Origin: Anaerolineales bacterium
Lineage (GTDB): Bacteria > Chloroflexota > Anaerolineae > Anaerolineales > Villigracilaceae
Direction: 5' to 3'
DNA length: 64,000 bases
Assembly (NCBI GenBank): GCA_015075725.1
Contig: JABTTV010000001.1
Coordinates: 4,269,223-4,333,222, forward strand
The position numbers were made by a program, and so were the translations under genes. This document shows, in pieces, positions 8,506 through 17,991 of this stretch (its first letter is position 1; each line of letters starts with the position of its first letter). A model generated the notes under the pieces. That model saw only the letters and a program-made list of their open reading frames with translations, was not told where the DNA came from and did no database searches.

Positions 8506-11196
8506 ATGGAACAAAATAATCTCTGGCATACACGGTCCACGGACCAGGTGTATGCCCAACTCAACAGCGCAGAAACAGGCTTGAGCGCGAAGGAAGCGGA
8601 TGCGCGTCTGGCAAAGTATGGTCCGAACGAGATCCAGGCGGCGCATCGCATATCCCCCTGGGAGATCCTGTTCGAGCAATTTAAAAATGTCCTGATCCTG
8701 ATCCTGCTCGGCGCTACAGCGATTTCGTTTTTTCTCGGGCACGGCGTGGAGTCGATCGTCATCGCCATCATCGTGCTCTTTGCAGTTGGGCTCGGCTTCA
8801 TCCAGGAATATCGCGCCGAACGCGCCATCGATGCGTTGCGCCAGATGGCGGCACCGACCGCCACCGTCCTTCGCGACGGCATCGATGTGAAAGTGCCCGC
8901 GCGCGAAGTGGTGCCCGGCGACGTGGTCATATTGCACACGGGCGACCGCATCCCCGCAGACGGGCGAATCATCGAATCGATAAATTTACAAATCGAAGAA
9001 GCGGCACTGACCGGCGAATCGGTCCCCGTCGAAAAACACACCGACGCGCTTCCAACTCAAGAGATGCCCGTTGGCGACCGCAAGAACATGGTCTACGCCG
9101 GGACCGCCGCCACCTACGGGCGCGGACGCGCTTTGATCGTCGCCACAGGCATGCAAACCGAATTCGGCAAGATCGCGCAGTTGTTGCAAACCGTCGAAAC
9201 CAGCAGGACGCCGCTGCAACAAAACCTGGACAAGGTCGGCTCGACACTGGCGCGCGCTGCATTCATTGTCGTCGCCATCATCGTTGCGTTCGGCCTCCTG
9301 CGCGGACAGCCCTTCATCGAAATGCTCATCTTCGGCATCGCGCTAGCGGTTGCGGTTGTGCCCGAAGCCCTGCCTGCGGTCGTGACGATCTCGCTCGCCA
9401 TCGGCGTGCAGAAGATGGTCAAACGCCATGCGCTCATTCGTCGTTTGCCCGCCGTGGAGACACTTGGCAGCACTTCCGTGATCTGCTCCGATAAAACCGG
9501 CACGCTCACCAAAGACGAAATGACCGTGCGCAGAATCTATGTCGGGGGCGGGGAATACAGCGTGAGCGGCTCAGGCTATTCACCGGTCGGGCATTTCTCC
9601 AACAACGGAGGCACCCCCAACGAGATCGCCGCCGAATTGAAGCACATGCTTACCGCCGCAACCCTGGCTTCGGACGCGACATTGATCAAAAATGAAACCG
9701 GAAAATCCGAGAACGATTGGGATATCAAAGGCGATCCCACCGAGGGGGCGCTCGTCGTAGCGGCAGCCAAGGCCGGGCTAAGGAAGGAGGCGCTGGAAGA
9801 AACCTACCCGCGCGTGCAGGAAATCCCATTTACATCCGAATCCAAACGGATGACCACCCTTCATAATAACGGGAAGGGTTTCGTCGCATATACCAAGGGC
9901 GCGCCGGAGATCATTTTGGAAAATTGCGACTCGATCCTCACGATGAACGGCGTGAAGAGATTGGACGACACATCCCGCAGACAGGTGCTGGACACTGCGC
10001 AGAATTTCGCAAGCCAGGCATTGCGCGTGCTTGCCGTCGCTTCCAAACCGGATGCAGTGCTTGAATCTGCCCAAACCGGTATGACCTTCCTCGGGCTGGC
10101 TGGCATGATCGACCCGCCGCGCCCCGAAGCCAGGGAGGCGATCGCGGTCTGTGAAAGCGCGGGCATTCGCCCTGTGATGATCACGGGCGACCATCCGCTC
10201 ACGGCGCAGGCAGTGGCGCGCGAACTCGGCTTGCTCAAGAACGGACGCGTTGTCACCGGCGCAGAACTCGATGATATTTCCGATGAAGATTTCAAACGTG
10301 AAGTCGAAACCATCGACGTATATGCGCGTGTTTCCCCTGCTCACAAACTGCGCGTGGTGACGGCGCTGCAAGCCAACGAGCACATCGTTGCCATGACCGG
10401 TGACGGCGTGAACGACGCGCCAGCCCTTAAGAAAGCGGACATCGGCATAGCAATGGGCATCACCGGCACAGACGTCACCAAGGAAGCTGCCGCGATGAAC
10501 CTGACCGACGATAATTTCGCCTCCATCGTTGCGGCAGTGGAGGAAGGTCGCGGTGTGTTCGGCAACATCAAGAAATATTTGATGTTCCTTCTCTCTTCGA
10601 ATATCGGTGAGATTACACTGATGGCTGCCGCAACCCTGCTGGGACTGCCGCTGCCTTTGACCGCCGTTCAGATCTTGTACGTCAACCTTGCCACCGATGG
10701 TCTGCCCGCGCTGGCTCTGGCAGTAGACCCACCCGATTCAGATATCATGCGCCGCAAACCGCGCAATCCGCGCACAGGCATTTTCACCCGTCCGGTGAAA
10801 TGGATACTGGGCATTGCCGGGCTTTGGTCTGGCTTCGTGAATATCAGCCTGTTCATTTGGGCGACGAATTCCGGTCGCAGCATCGAAGAGGCGATGACGA
10901 TGACATTTATGTCACTGGTTGTCATCCAGTTCTTCAAGGCGTACAACCATCGTTCGGAGCATCGCTCTGTATTCGAGCGACCATTCCGAAATAAATGGTT
11001 GAACCTTGCCATTCTGTGGGAATTCCTGCTGCTGCTATTGATCGTGTATCTGCCATTCCTGCACGAACCGTTCGACACCTACAGCCTGCCGCTGATAGAT
11101 TGGGTGATCATCTTTGCAGTCGCAGCCTCCATCACCCCCGTACTGGAACTGGTCAAGTGGTTCATCCGTAAAGGCTGGCTTGGAGCAATGGAGTAA
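8506..11196 (+). CDS. Cation-transporting P-type ATPase (Ca2+/Mn2+ type, P2A-like)
   Basis: 896 aa integral membrane pump that exports a divalent cation at the expense of ATP. The actuator motif TGES is at 169-172, phosphorylated Asp329 is in SDKTGTLTKD, and GDGVND is at 632-637. Membrane ion-site motifs resemble SERCA/PMR1: VVPEALPA in M4, SSNIGE in M5, and NLATDGLPAL in M6, all keeping the carboxylate or Asn ligands. A cation-ATPase N domain opens the protein. The upstream riboswitch points to Mn2+ export as the physiological role, although Ca2+ transport is also compatible with these motifs. AAGGAG precedes the ATG. Length is typical. Confidence 0.92.
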   Translation: MEQNNLWHTRSTDQVYAQLNSAETGLSAKEADARLAKYGPNEIQAAHRISPWEILFEQFKNVLILILLGATAISFFLGHGVESIVIAIIVLFAVGLGFIQEYRAERAIDALRQMAAPTATVLRDGIDVKVPAREVVPGDVVILHTGDRIPADGRIIESINLQIEEAALTGESVPVEKHTDALPTQEMPVGDRKNMVYAGTAATYGRGRALIVATGMQTEFGKIAQLLQTVETSRTPLQQNLDKVGSTLARAAFIVVAIIVAFGLLRGQPFIEMLIFGIALAVAVVPEALPAVVTISLAIGVQKMVKRHALIRRLPAVETLGSTSVICSDKTGTLTKDEMTVRRIYVGGGEYSVSGSGYSPVGHFSNNGGTPNEIAAELKHMLTAATLASDATLIKNETGKSENDWDIKGDPTEGALVVAAAKAGLRKEALEETYPRVQEIPFTSESKRMTTLHNNGKGFVAYTKGAPEIILENCDSILTMNGVKRLDDTSRRQVLDTAQNFASQALRVLAVASKPDAVLESAQTGMTFLGLAGMIDPPRPEAREAIAVCESAGIRPVMITGDHPLTAQAVARELGLLKNGRVVTGAELDDISDEDFKREVETIDVYARVSPAHKLRVVTALQANEHIVAMTGDGVNDAPALKKADIGIAMGITGTDVTKEAAAMNLTDDNFASIVAAVEEGRGVFGNIKKYLMFLLSSNIGEITLMAAATLLGLPLPLTAVQILYVNLATDGLPALALAVDPPDSDIMRRKPRNPRTGIFTRPVKWILGIAGLWSGFVNISLFIWATNSGRSIEEAMTMTFMSLVVIQFFKAYNHRSEHRSVFERPFRNKWLNLAILWEFLLLLLIVYLPFLHEPFDTYSLPLIDWVIIFAVAASITPVLELVKWFIRKGWLGAME

Positions 11197-11243
11197 CCTG
11201 AATCATGCTTTAGCGCCCGCCCGCATGGACAAAAGGAGAAAAA

Positions 11244-11372
11244 TTGAAACTTCAACTCATATTTCTTCTCATGGACATTTTCATCCTCCTTGCCTATGCG
11301 TATCTTTGGCTGAAAACCAACGTTGTACGCGCCATGTGGAAACGCTTGAAACTGCCAGATCAGGATCAATAG
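11244..11372 (+). CDS. 42-aa single-pass membrane protein (TTG start)
   Basis: AAAAGGAG ends about 7 nt before a TTG that opens MKLQLIFLLMDIFILLAYAY, a clear transmembrane helix, followed by a basic cytosolic-type tail (RAMWKRLKLPDQDQ) and TAG at 11370. The strong ribosome-binding site and the composition support a real gene. It lies 47 bp after the P-type ATPase in the same direction. Small one-helix proteins often modulate P-type pumps, but no homology was recognised here. Confidence 0.6.
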   Translation: MKLQLIFLLMDIFILLAYAYLWLKTNVVRAMWKRLKLPDQDQ

Positions 11373-11381
11373 AGATTACAA

Positions 11382-11618
11382 ATGGCAAAGCAAAGAAAAA
11401 AACATAAACGCGATATCGAGAAGAACTACCCTGTAGACCAGTTCGTCAAAAAACTGCGCCGCCTTGCCGACTGCCTCGAACAGGGACAGAAATTTCGGAT
11501 CCAGGTAGCAGGGGAGCGTATCTCGATCCCCGCGACGGTCGTCATCAACATCGAACATGAGCGCGGTGCCTCCACCGAAGAAGTGGAATTTCAACTCAGG
11601 TGGTTGCATAAAAAATAA
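11382..11618 (+). CDS. amphi-Trp domain-containing protein
   Basis: 78 aa, basic N-terminus. The region VKKLRRLADCLEQGQ...VVINIEHERGASTEEVEFQLRW matches the small amphi-Trp family, which ends in a characteristic E-F-Q-L-x-W strand. The function of the family is not established. It starts 9 bp after the preceding small membrane ORF, with only weak Shine-Dalgarno similarity, suggesting translational coupling. The next gene is a DksA-like zinc protein. Confidence 0.8.
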   Translation: MAKQRKKHKRDIEKNYPVDQFVKKLRRLADCLEQGQKFRIQVAGERISIPATVVINIEHERGASTEEVEFQLRWLHKK

Positions 11619-11662
11619 GTCGAACCGTTTTACCTATTATGCGTGACGGAAAGGAGCATGAA

Positions 11663-12010
11663 ATGACAAAAATAGATTTGGCAGCGATTCGCAATACCCT
11701 CGCCGTTGAAATCGAAACCATCACCGCCAACATTCAGAGTGAACAGGATAATCTCCATGTCAACTCCGAACCAAATCCGGATCTGTTGGATCTGGCAGAA
11801 ACATGTGCGCGTCAGAGTATCGCTCTGGACTGGCTGGCGAAACTGGAGCAACGTTTGGGTCAGGTGACGATCGCAATGAAGCGGCTGGATGAGGGACTTT
11901 ATGGGATTTGCGAAAAATGCGGCGATGTTATCAACCCCGCCCGGCTGGAAGCCATGCCGCACGCCATACGGTGTGTGACATGTCAGGAGCGCCTTGAGCG
12001 CGTGAGGTGA
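11663..12010 (+). CDS. TraR/DksA-family zinc finger protein
   Basis: 115 aa. A coiled-coil-like N-terminal half (about 1-75) is followed by the C4 zinc motif CEKCGDVINPARLEAMPHA...CVTC and a short basic helix. DksA/TraR proteins insert into the RNA polymerase secondary channel and modulate transcription with or without ppGpp. The acidic DxxDxA tip of true DksA is not obvious, so this may be a DksA-like paralogue. Start chosen at 11663 because AAAGGAG at 11649-11655 is 7 nt upstream; 11639 is the alternative. Confidence 0.85.
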   Translation: MTKIDLAAIRNTLAVEIETITANIQSEQDNLHVNSEPNPDLLDLAETCARQSIALDWLAKLEQRLGQVTIAMKRLDEGLYGICEKCGDVINPARLEAMPHAIRCVTCQERLERVR

Positions 12011-12099
12011 CCCGGGTGTGCCCCTGTGTGTTCGCCTGAATAGATGAGAGGGCATTCAAGAAAGGGAGTCGACTTCCCCGTCGATGAGCGTGCAAACCC

Positions 12100-12132
12100 A
12101 AGTGACAGTCACCTGCGAGGTGACTGTCACTT
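12100..12132. repeat. Perfect 15-bp inverted repeat between convergent genes
   Basis: AAGTGACAGTCACCT (12100-12114), loop GCG, AGGTGACTGTCACTT (12118-12132). It ends 2 bp from the stop codon of the reverse-strand gamma-glutamyltransferase and about 90 bp after the dksA-like gene, a position suited to a bidirectional terminator. There is no T-run. Each arm itself holds a GTGACAGTCAC palindrome-like core, so it may also be a mobile palindromic unit. Confidence 0.6.
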
Positions 12133-12134
12133 GG

Positions 12135-13757
12135 TTAGAAACTTCCCGCATACCCATCCGCGCGCGGATCACTGCCGCCGCACAGCACACCTGTTTCGTT
12201 GTCGCGCAAAATTACTTGGCCTCGCCCAAACAATGCGCGTTCATATCCAAACACTTCATACAACGGATGTCCCATCTTTTGCAGGGCGTCCGTTGTTTCT
12301 TTTGGCATTCCTTCTTCGATCGCGACACGCCCGCCCGCTGACTCAGCATCGAAACAGAAGCGTGGCAGATCCAGCGCAGACTGTGGGTCTAGCCCGCCAT
12401 CTTTCAACGCCGATAAAACTTGCACATGTCCCTGTGGCTGCATGAAGCCGCCCATCACCCCATACGAAGCATACAATGAATTATCTGATACACGAGTCAC
12501 CATTGCCGGAATGATCGTGTGGTACGGGCGTTTATTCGGCGCAAGCGCATTGGGATGATTCGGGTCGAGGCTGAAGTTATGTCCGCGATTTTGCAGGGTG
12601 AAGCCCCAGCCCTTCGGTACAATGCCCGTACCAAAGCCCATGTAATTGCTGTTGATGAACGAACACGCATTCCCCACCCCATCCACCACGCTCAAATAGA
12701 CCGTACCCGAAGCATTCACCGGCGAGCCACGTTTCGGGTCAACCGAGGCGCGTTTCAGGTCGATCAACTTGCGGCGCTCACTCGCATATTCTTTCGAGAG
12801 CAATTCCTGCATCGGGATCATCAAGAAAGCGGGGTCACTCACATACCATTTCGCATCGGCAAACGCGAGGCGCATCGCTTCGATCATCAGGTGCATTTTT
12901 TCGGTCGAGAGCAAATCCATTGAAGCCAGGTCAAAGCCTTCTAGGATGTTCAACGCGATGAGCGCTGTGATGCCCTGTCCATTCGGCGGACATTCATACA
13001 CGCGCAACCCGCGATAATCAACGGATATGGGACTCTCCCACGTGGACACATGCACCGCGAGGTCTTCAGCGGACATACATCCGCCCGCCTCTTTAATCAC
13101 GGCGACAATTGATTCTGCAACCGAGCCTTGGTAAAAGCCGAGAGCGCCCCGCTCCGCGACGAGTTTGAACGTGCGCGCCAAGCCGGGGTTCCGAAAGATT
13201 TCACCCGCCTTCGGCGCACGCCCATCAATGGTCAACTCATGCCCATTCAACGCGGACTTCAACTGTCGCTCCGCGCCGCGCGCCCAAAAGTGGGCCGTGA
13301 GCGGCGCGACGGGAAAGCCTTCATCCGCGAGTCGAATCGCAGGCGCGAGGATTTCCGTCAGCGAGAGCGAGCCGTGTTTTGCAATTAAGTCACACCAACC
13401 CGCACACGCCCCAGGGACAGTGACCGTATGCGGATGAAACGGCGGCAGCGTAGATAAACCTTCCTTCTTTAGCCGATCAAGCGTCAGCGCGGACGAGGCG
13501 CGCCCCGATCCGTTCAGCGCAGTCACTTGCTGAGTCTGCGCGTCAAAATACAAGGCGAACATATCCCCGCCAATCCCCGTGGAAGTTGGCTCAGTGACGT
13601 TGAGCGCGGCAGCAGCAGCCACAGCCGCATCGGCGGCATTGCCACCCTTGGAAAGCACCTCAAGCCCCGCAGCAGTAGCCAGCGGCTGCGAGGTGGCGAC
13701 AATTCCGCGTTTACTATAAACAGGTGACCGATGTGAATTGAAATTTGAGAGGGTCAT
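12135..13757 (-). CDS. Gamma-glutamyltransferase family protein
   Basis: 540 aa. Typical family features are GIVATSQPLATAAGLEVLSKGGNAADAAVA near the N-terminus, TEPTSTGIGGDMFALYFD, and the autoprocessing/nucleophile region NASGTVYLSVVDGVGNACSFI, where the Thr of SGTVYLSVVD corresponds to the nucleophile. MGGFMQPQGHVQVLSAL lies toward the C-terminus. Members cleave or transfer gamma-glutamyl groups, or hydrolyse cephalosporin-type amides. No signal peptide is visible, unlike secreted GGT, which suggests a cytosolic member. Start at 13757 (MTLSNFNSHRSPVYSKRG); a longer frame exists but lacks a ribosome-binding site. It is divergent from the GMC gene. Confidence 0.9.
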   Translation of the reverse strand: MTLSNFNSHRSPVYSKRGIVATSQPLATAAGLEVLSKGGNAADAAVAAAAALNVTEPTSTGIGGDMFALYFDAQTQQVTALNGSGRASSALTLDRLKKEGLSTLPPFHPHTVTVPGACAGWCDLIAKHGSLSLTEILAPAIRLADEGFPVAPLTAHFWARGAERQLKSALNGHELTIDGRAPKAGEIFRNPGLARTFKLVAERGALGFYQGSVAESIVAVIKEAGGCMSAEDLAVHVSTWESPISVDYRGLRVYECPPNGQGITALIALNILEGFDLASMDLLSTEKMHLMIEAMRLAFADAKWYVSDPAFLMIPMQELLSKEYASERRKLIDLKRASVDPKRGSPVNASGTVYLSVVDGVGNACSFINSNYMGFGTGIVPKGWGFTLQNRGHNFSLDPNHPNALAPNKRPYHTIIPAMVTRVSDNSLYASYGVMGGFMQPQGHVQVLSALKDGGLDPQSALDLPRFCFDAESAGGRVAIEEGMPKETTDALQKMGHPLYEVFGYERALFGRGQVILRDNETGVLCGGSDPRADGYAGSF

Positions 13758-13824
13758 GATTGCCTCGTTTTCACCAATATGCCTAAAGTATAATTCAACA
13801 AAACTTTCAAGCGGACAATATGGC

Positions 13825-15432
13825 ATGAGCGAAAAAGCATATGATTACGTCATCATCGGCTCGGGATTCGGGGGGAGCGTTTCGGCAATGCGGCTCACAG
13901 AGAAAGGCTATTCGGTGCTGGTTCTCGAGCGCGGCAAGCGCTTCGAAGATAAGGACTTCCCAAAATCCAATTGGAATCTACCGAAATATCTATGGCTTCC
14001 CGCCTTGCGTTTCCACGGCTTCTTCGAAATGACCTTTATGAACGGTCTGCTCGCCTTTCACGGCAGCGGTGTGGGCGGAGGGAGTCTTGTGTATGGCAAT
14101 GTTCTTATCGAACCCGATGACCATCTGTTCGAATCGCCTTCCTGGAGTCATCTCAACGACTGGAAGAAGGAACTCCAGCCGTACTATGACACCGCACGCA
14201 AAATGCTGGGGGTGGCGAAAAATCCGCGCCTCTTCCCCGCGGACGATGTATGCAAACAGATCGCTGATTCGTTCGGCTACGGTCATACGTTCGAAGCGCT
14301 TCCGGTAGGCGTGTTCTTTGGCGAGGAAAATAGAACCGTCCCTGATCCGTATTTCGGCGGTGCGGGACCCGAACGCACAGGCTGCACCTTTTGCGGCGGA
14401 TGCATGGCAGGCTGCCGTTACGGCGCGAAGAACACGCTGGTGAAAAACTATCTCTACTTTGCCGAAAAGAACGGGGCAAAAGTGATTCCCGAAGTGAAAG
14501 CGCGGGATATCAAACCGCTTCCCCCCGGACAAGCCGACGGCGCGCGCTATGAGATCATTTATTCTTCGGCAACGGCTTTCTTTTACAAACCCCAAAAAAC
14601 AATTCGCGCGCGCAATGTCATCGTTTCTGCCGGGACGATCGGCACACTCGAACTTCTCTTCCGCTGCCGTGACGTGACAAAGTCGCTCAGCCGCATCTCC
14701 CTGCACCTCGGCGACCGCGTGCGCACCAACAGCGAAAACATCCTCGGCGTTACCGCGCGCAAACAGGATACGGATTTCTCAAAGGGCATCGCCATCACAT
14801 CCATCTTCAATGCTGATAAAGTGACCCGCGTCGAACCGGTCCGTTTTGCAGACGGGCAGGACTTCAACCGGGTGATGACGGCGCCTCTCATCACAGGCAC
14901 AAATAATATTTTCCTGCGTCTGATCAAAACGGTTTTGAATATCATCGCCCATCCCTGGGACTTTCTCTACAGCAAATTCTTTTCGCGCTGGGCGCGTTTT
15001 TCCACGATCCTGCTCGTCATGCAAACCGAAGAAAACCTTACCCGCATACGTCTCGGGCGCAGCTTCTTCACATTCGGGCGCAAAGGACTTGTCATTCACA
15101 ACGAAAAAGAGCACAGTGCCGAAAGCCTGCCACTCGCTCATGAGATCACCCGCACCTTTGCGGAAAAGGTAAACGGCATTCCAGCCACGGTCTTCACCGA
15201 CAGCCTCCTGAATTTTCCCTCGACCGCGCACCTGATGGGCGGCGTGCCATTTGGACGCGATGAAACCGAAGGCGTGATCGACCTGAATTTCGAAGTCTTC
15301 AACCATCCCGGTCTTTACGTGATCGACGGTTCCGTCATGCCGGCCAACCCGGGCGTGAACCCCTCATTGACGATCACCGCTTTGGCGGAATATGCGATGA
15401 GCAAGGTGAAAAGAAAAGACGATAGCCCATAG
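13825..15432 (+). CDS. GMC-family FAD oxidoreductase (cholesterol oxidase-like)
   Basis: 535 aa. The FAD-binding GxGxxG motif is in YVIIGSGFGGSVSAMRL at the N-terminus. GSGVGGGSLVYGN follows near residue 90. A Cys-rich segment CTFCGGCMAGCRYGAKNTL occurs near residue 190. The C-terminal GMC_oxred_C region has NFPSTAHLMGG and GLYVIDGSVMPANPGVNPS. The architecture matches the bacterial cholesterol-oxidase-like subgroup, which oxidises alcohol substrates. The actual substrate is not known. TATAAT at 13789-13794 is a candidate -10. The gene converges with DUF72, stop codons 7 bp apart. Confidence 0.88.
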   Translation: MSEKAYDYVIIGSGFGGSVSAMRLTEKGYSVLVLERGKRFEDKDFPKSNWNLPKYLWLPALRFHGFFEMTFMNGLLAFHGSGVGGGSLVYGNVLIEPDDHLFESPSWSHLNDWKKELQPYYDTARKMLGVAKNPRLFPADDVCKQIADSFGYGHTFEALPVGVFFGEENRTVPDPYFGGAGPERTGCTFCGGCMAGCRYGAKNTLVKNYLYFAEKNGAKVIPEVKARDIKPLPPGQADGARYEIIYSSATAFFYKPQKTIRARNVIVSAGTIGTLELLFRCRDVTKSLSRISLHLGDRVRTNSENILGVTARKQDTDFSKGIAITSIFNADKVTRVEPVRFADGQDFNRVMTAPLITGTNNIFLRLIKTVLNIIAHPWDFLYSKFFSRWARFSTILLVMQTEENLTRIRLGRSFFTFGRKGLVIHNEKEHSAESLPLAHEITRTFAEKVNGIPATVFTDSLLNFPSTAHLMGGVPFGRDETEGVIDLNFEVFNHPGLYVIDGSVMPANPGVNPSLTITALAEYAMSKVKRKDDSP

Positions 15433-15439
15433 CCTGTCG

Positions 15440-16321
15440 TCAAAATAAAGACGGTTGTAAAGGCTCGGCTGGAGTTTCTGAATCGTCCCACGGAAGCGGG
15501 GCGATTTTGATTCGCGATGAGATTTGGCTATGAAACTCCTTTGCAATGTATGGAGCCAGATAATTATCGGGGGAATGACAAAAGACAAACGCCTCAAGCC
15601 CCGCCGACAGCTGGCCGGCGATTCTGGGAGTCCATTCGTTCATCCAAGGCTGGTTGTGACCCATCTCAGGGTGTCCAATAAATCGCAGGAAGGTGAAATC
15701 GGCGGTCACTTCTTCAAAGACCGGCACATCCGGTTTGCGTTCGCGCGCCTCGAGCAGACTTTCATACGCGCTGCCTTTGATGCGGTCATCGCCTGCCAAC
15801 TCCCGGATCGGGCGGGTATCGATGACGACGCGCGCCATGTTATGCTCCGCCAGCAATCGGTTGAGCGCGGAACGATGGGGCTCTTCGAACCAATCCAAAT
15901 GGCGCACTTCCACACCAAGGCGGAAGTCTTTTGGGAAGGCTTTCAAAAAAGTGGCAAGGTCGGGCTGACGGTTTGGCGAATAGCCTGGGGGCAGCTGCAG
16001 GAACATCGGTCCAAGACGAGAGCCGAGCGGGCGCATGACATCTGCAAACCCGAGGGCGCGCTCAACCTGATCCGCCAACCTCCCGCTGTGGCTGATCGCT
16101 TTTGGAATCTTGAGGCAGAAACGAAATGTCTCCGGCGTATGTTCGATCCATGACGCGATTGTTTTTGCGGCTGGCACAGCGTAGAACGTCGTGTTGCCTT
16201 CGATGGCGGTCAGGCGGCGGGCATACTCGCGAAGAAAATCCTTCGAGGTCGTGCCTTTCGGGTAAAAATTACCCACCCATCCCTTGAACGACCAGACGGG
16301 GCATCCAAGATAAAGCGTCAT
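15440..16321 (-). CDS. DUF72 domain-containing protein
   Basis: 293 aa, TIM-barrel-type. LYLGCPVWSFKGWVGNFYP at the N-terminus, EGNTTFYAVP near residue 45, and a C-terminal FVFCHSPDNYLAPYIAKEF are the recognisable DUF72 (YecE-like) blocks. The family's function is not firmly known. The start at 16321 coincides with MTLYLGCPVW; the longer open frame to 16411 has no family similarity. A perfect palindrome TGGATATTATATCCA at 16323-16337 lies immediately upstream of the ATG and could be an operator. Confidence 0.88.
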   Translation of the reverse strand: MTLYLGCPVWSFKGWVGNFYPKGTTSKDFLREYARRLTAIEGNTTFYAVPAAKTIASWIEHTPETFRFCLKIPKAISHSGRLADQVERALGFADVMRPLGSRLGPMFLQLPPGYSPNRQPDLATFLKAFPKDFRLGVEVRHLDWFEEPHRSALNRLLAEHNMARVVIDTRPIRELAGDDRIKGSAYESLLEARERKPDVPVFEEVTADFTFLRFIGHPEMGHNQPWMNEWTPRIAGQLSAGLEAFVFCHSPDNYLAPYIAKEFHSQISSRIKIAPLPWDDSETPAEPLQPSLF

Positions 16322-16365
16322 GTGGATATTATATCCATAGCCTAAAAGTACTACCGGTTGATTGC

Positions 16366-16394
16366 TTGATTTTATTGTGCTACCGGTGTATAGT
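16366..16394 (+). promoter_or_regulatory. Promoter of the histidine kinase/HD-GYP signalling operon
   Basis: TTGATT at 16366-16371, 17-nt spacer, TATAGT at 16389-16394. CTACCGGT is repeated at 16351-16358 and 16380-16387, one copy upstream of the -35 and one inside the spacer, which could be a regulator site. Confidence 0.65.
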
Positions 16395-16434
16395 TTGCGA
16401 AAAGTAGACAAATATTGTCCTATTTTTGGTTTTG

Positions 16435-17991
16435 ATGAACTGCGATGCCTTTTACGTTCACCAGAAACTGCATATTTACTGGGATCCTTTACTGATAAGG
16501 CGCCAATCTGTGTTCAAAGATCGAAAATTTCTTCATCTTTTGGAAGCAGCGCCCGACGCAATGGTCATTGTTGACGGTCGGGGGCAAATTGCGCTGGTCA
16601 ATACGCAGTTCGAGAAAATGTTCGGTTGGAGTCGGAAGGAAATCAAAGGGCAGCCGATCGAGAGCATCGTTCCCGTCCGGTATCACGCCAGGCACGAACA
16701 ACACCGCACCCGATATTTCTCGGATATGCGCGTTCGCCCCATGGGCACCGGTTTGGAATTATTCGGCTTGAGGCGGGACGGCAATGAAATACCCGTTGAA
16801 ATCAGCTTGAGCCCGTTGGAAACCGAAGACGGCAGGTTTGCCATCGCCGCCATCCGCGATGTGACCGAACGTCAGAATGCCGAGCGGAAATTCCGCGGGC
16901 TGTTGGAGTCCGCGCCGGATGCGATCATCGTCGTGGACCGGGCGGGGGTCATCCAACTGGTCAATTCACAAACGGAGAAAATGTTCGGCTATATGCGGGA
17001 TGAAATCGTGGGTCTACCCATCGAAACGCTGGTGCCCAAACGCCTCCGGAAAAAACATGTCGGCCACCGGCAGGGGTATTATGTGGAGGCTCCCGTGCGC
17101 CCGATGGGAATCGGATTGGACCTGTACGGATTGCGAAAAAACAACAGCGAGTTTCCGGTCGAGATCAGCTTGAGCCCGCTGGAGACGGAGGGGAACCTGC
17201 TCGTCAGCGCCGTGGTGCGGGATGTCACATACCGCAAAAAGAACGAGGAAGATATCAAGAAATTGAACAACGATCTTCGTCAGCATGCCGCCCAATTGGA
17301 AGCGGCAAACAAGGAATTGGAATCGTTCAGTTATTCCGTATCCCACGACCTGCGCGCACCTTTACGGAGCATTGACGGCTTCAGCCAGGCGCTCCTCGAG
17401 GATTTTGGCCAGTCCCTGCCGCCGGAAGCGCTCAACTATCTGGAAAGGGTGAGGGCTGCGGCGCAGCGCATGGCGGTATTGATCGACGACCTGCTCGCCC
17501 TTTCGCGAGTGACCCGTACTCCCCTCCAGCCCCGCTTCATCAACCTGAGCGGGATCGCTCGGGAGATCGCCAACATTCTGCAGGAGAACGATCCGGAGCG
17601 AAATGTAACCTTCACCATTGCGCCCGACCTGATGGTGGAGGGCGACCCGCGGCTGATGCGCATCGTCTTCGAAAACCTATTGGGCAACGCCTGGAAGTTC
17701 ACTTCAAAGAACGAACATGCCGTCATCGAATTCGGTCAGAAGGAACGGGCAAAGGAGCGCACATTCTATGTACGGGACAACGGCGCCGGTTTCGACATGG
17801 CTTATGCAGACAAATTATTCGGTGTTTTTCAACGGCTTCATTCAGTAAGCGATTACCCCGGCACGGGGATCGGACTGGCAACGGTCCATCGCATCATCAG
17901 CATTCACGGCGGTCGCATCTGGGCGGAGAGCGGGGAAGGCAAAGGCGCAACATTCTACTTTACAGTTAACGGAGCGATAAATGTCCAATAA
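16435..17991 (+). CDS. PAS-PAS sensor histidine kinase
   Basis: About 518 aa from the ATG at 16435. A GTG at 16510 is equally plausible, because it follows AAGG and places the start right at the first PAS domain. Two homologous PAS domains (LLEAAPDAMVIVDGRGQI and LLESAPDAIIVVDRAGVI) each end in VEISLSPLET and RDVT motifs, pointing to an internal duplication. A short coiled coil leads into a HisKA domain, with His304 in SVSHDLRAPLRSIDGF, and HATPase_c (ENLLGNAWKFTS, DNGAGFD, GTGIGLATVHRI). No transmembrane helix is seen, so it senses a cytosolic signal. The 3' end overlaps the receiver gene by 11 bp. Confidence 0.9.
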   Translation: MNCDAFYVHQKLHIYWDPLLIRRQSVFKDRKFLHLLEAAPDAMVIVDGRGQIALVNTQFEKMFGWSRKEIKGQPIESIVPVRYHARHEQHRTRYFSDMRVRPMGTGLELFGLRRDGNEIPVEISLSPLETEDGRFAIAAIRDVTERQNAERKFRGLLESAPDAIIVVDRAGVIQLVNSQTEKMFGYMRDEIVGLPIETLVPKRLRKKHVGHRQGYYVEAPVRPMGIGLDLYGLRKNNSEFPVEISLSPLETEGNLLVSAVVRDVTYRKKNEEDIKKLNNDLRQHAAQLEAANKELESFSYSVSHDLRAPLRSIDGFSQALLEDFGQSLPPEALNYLERVRAAAQRMAVLIDDLLALSRVTRTPLQPRFINLSGIAREIANILQENDPERNVTFTIAPDLMVEGDPRLMRIVFENLLGNAWKFTSKNEHAVIEFGQKERAKERTFYVRDNGAGFDMAYADKLFGVFQRLHSVSDYPGTGIGLATVHRIISIHGGRIWAESGEGKGATFYFTVNGAINVQ

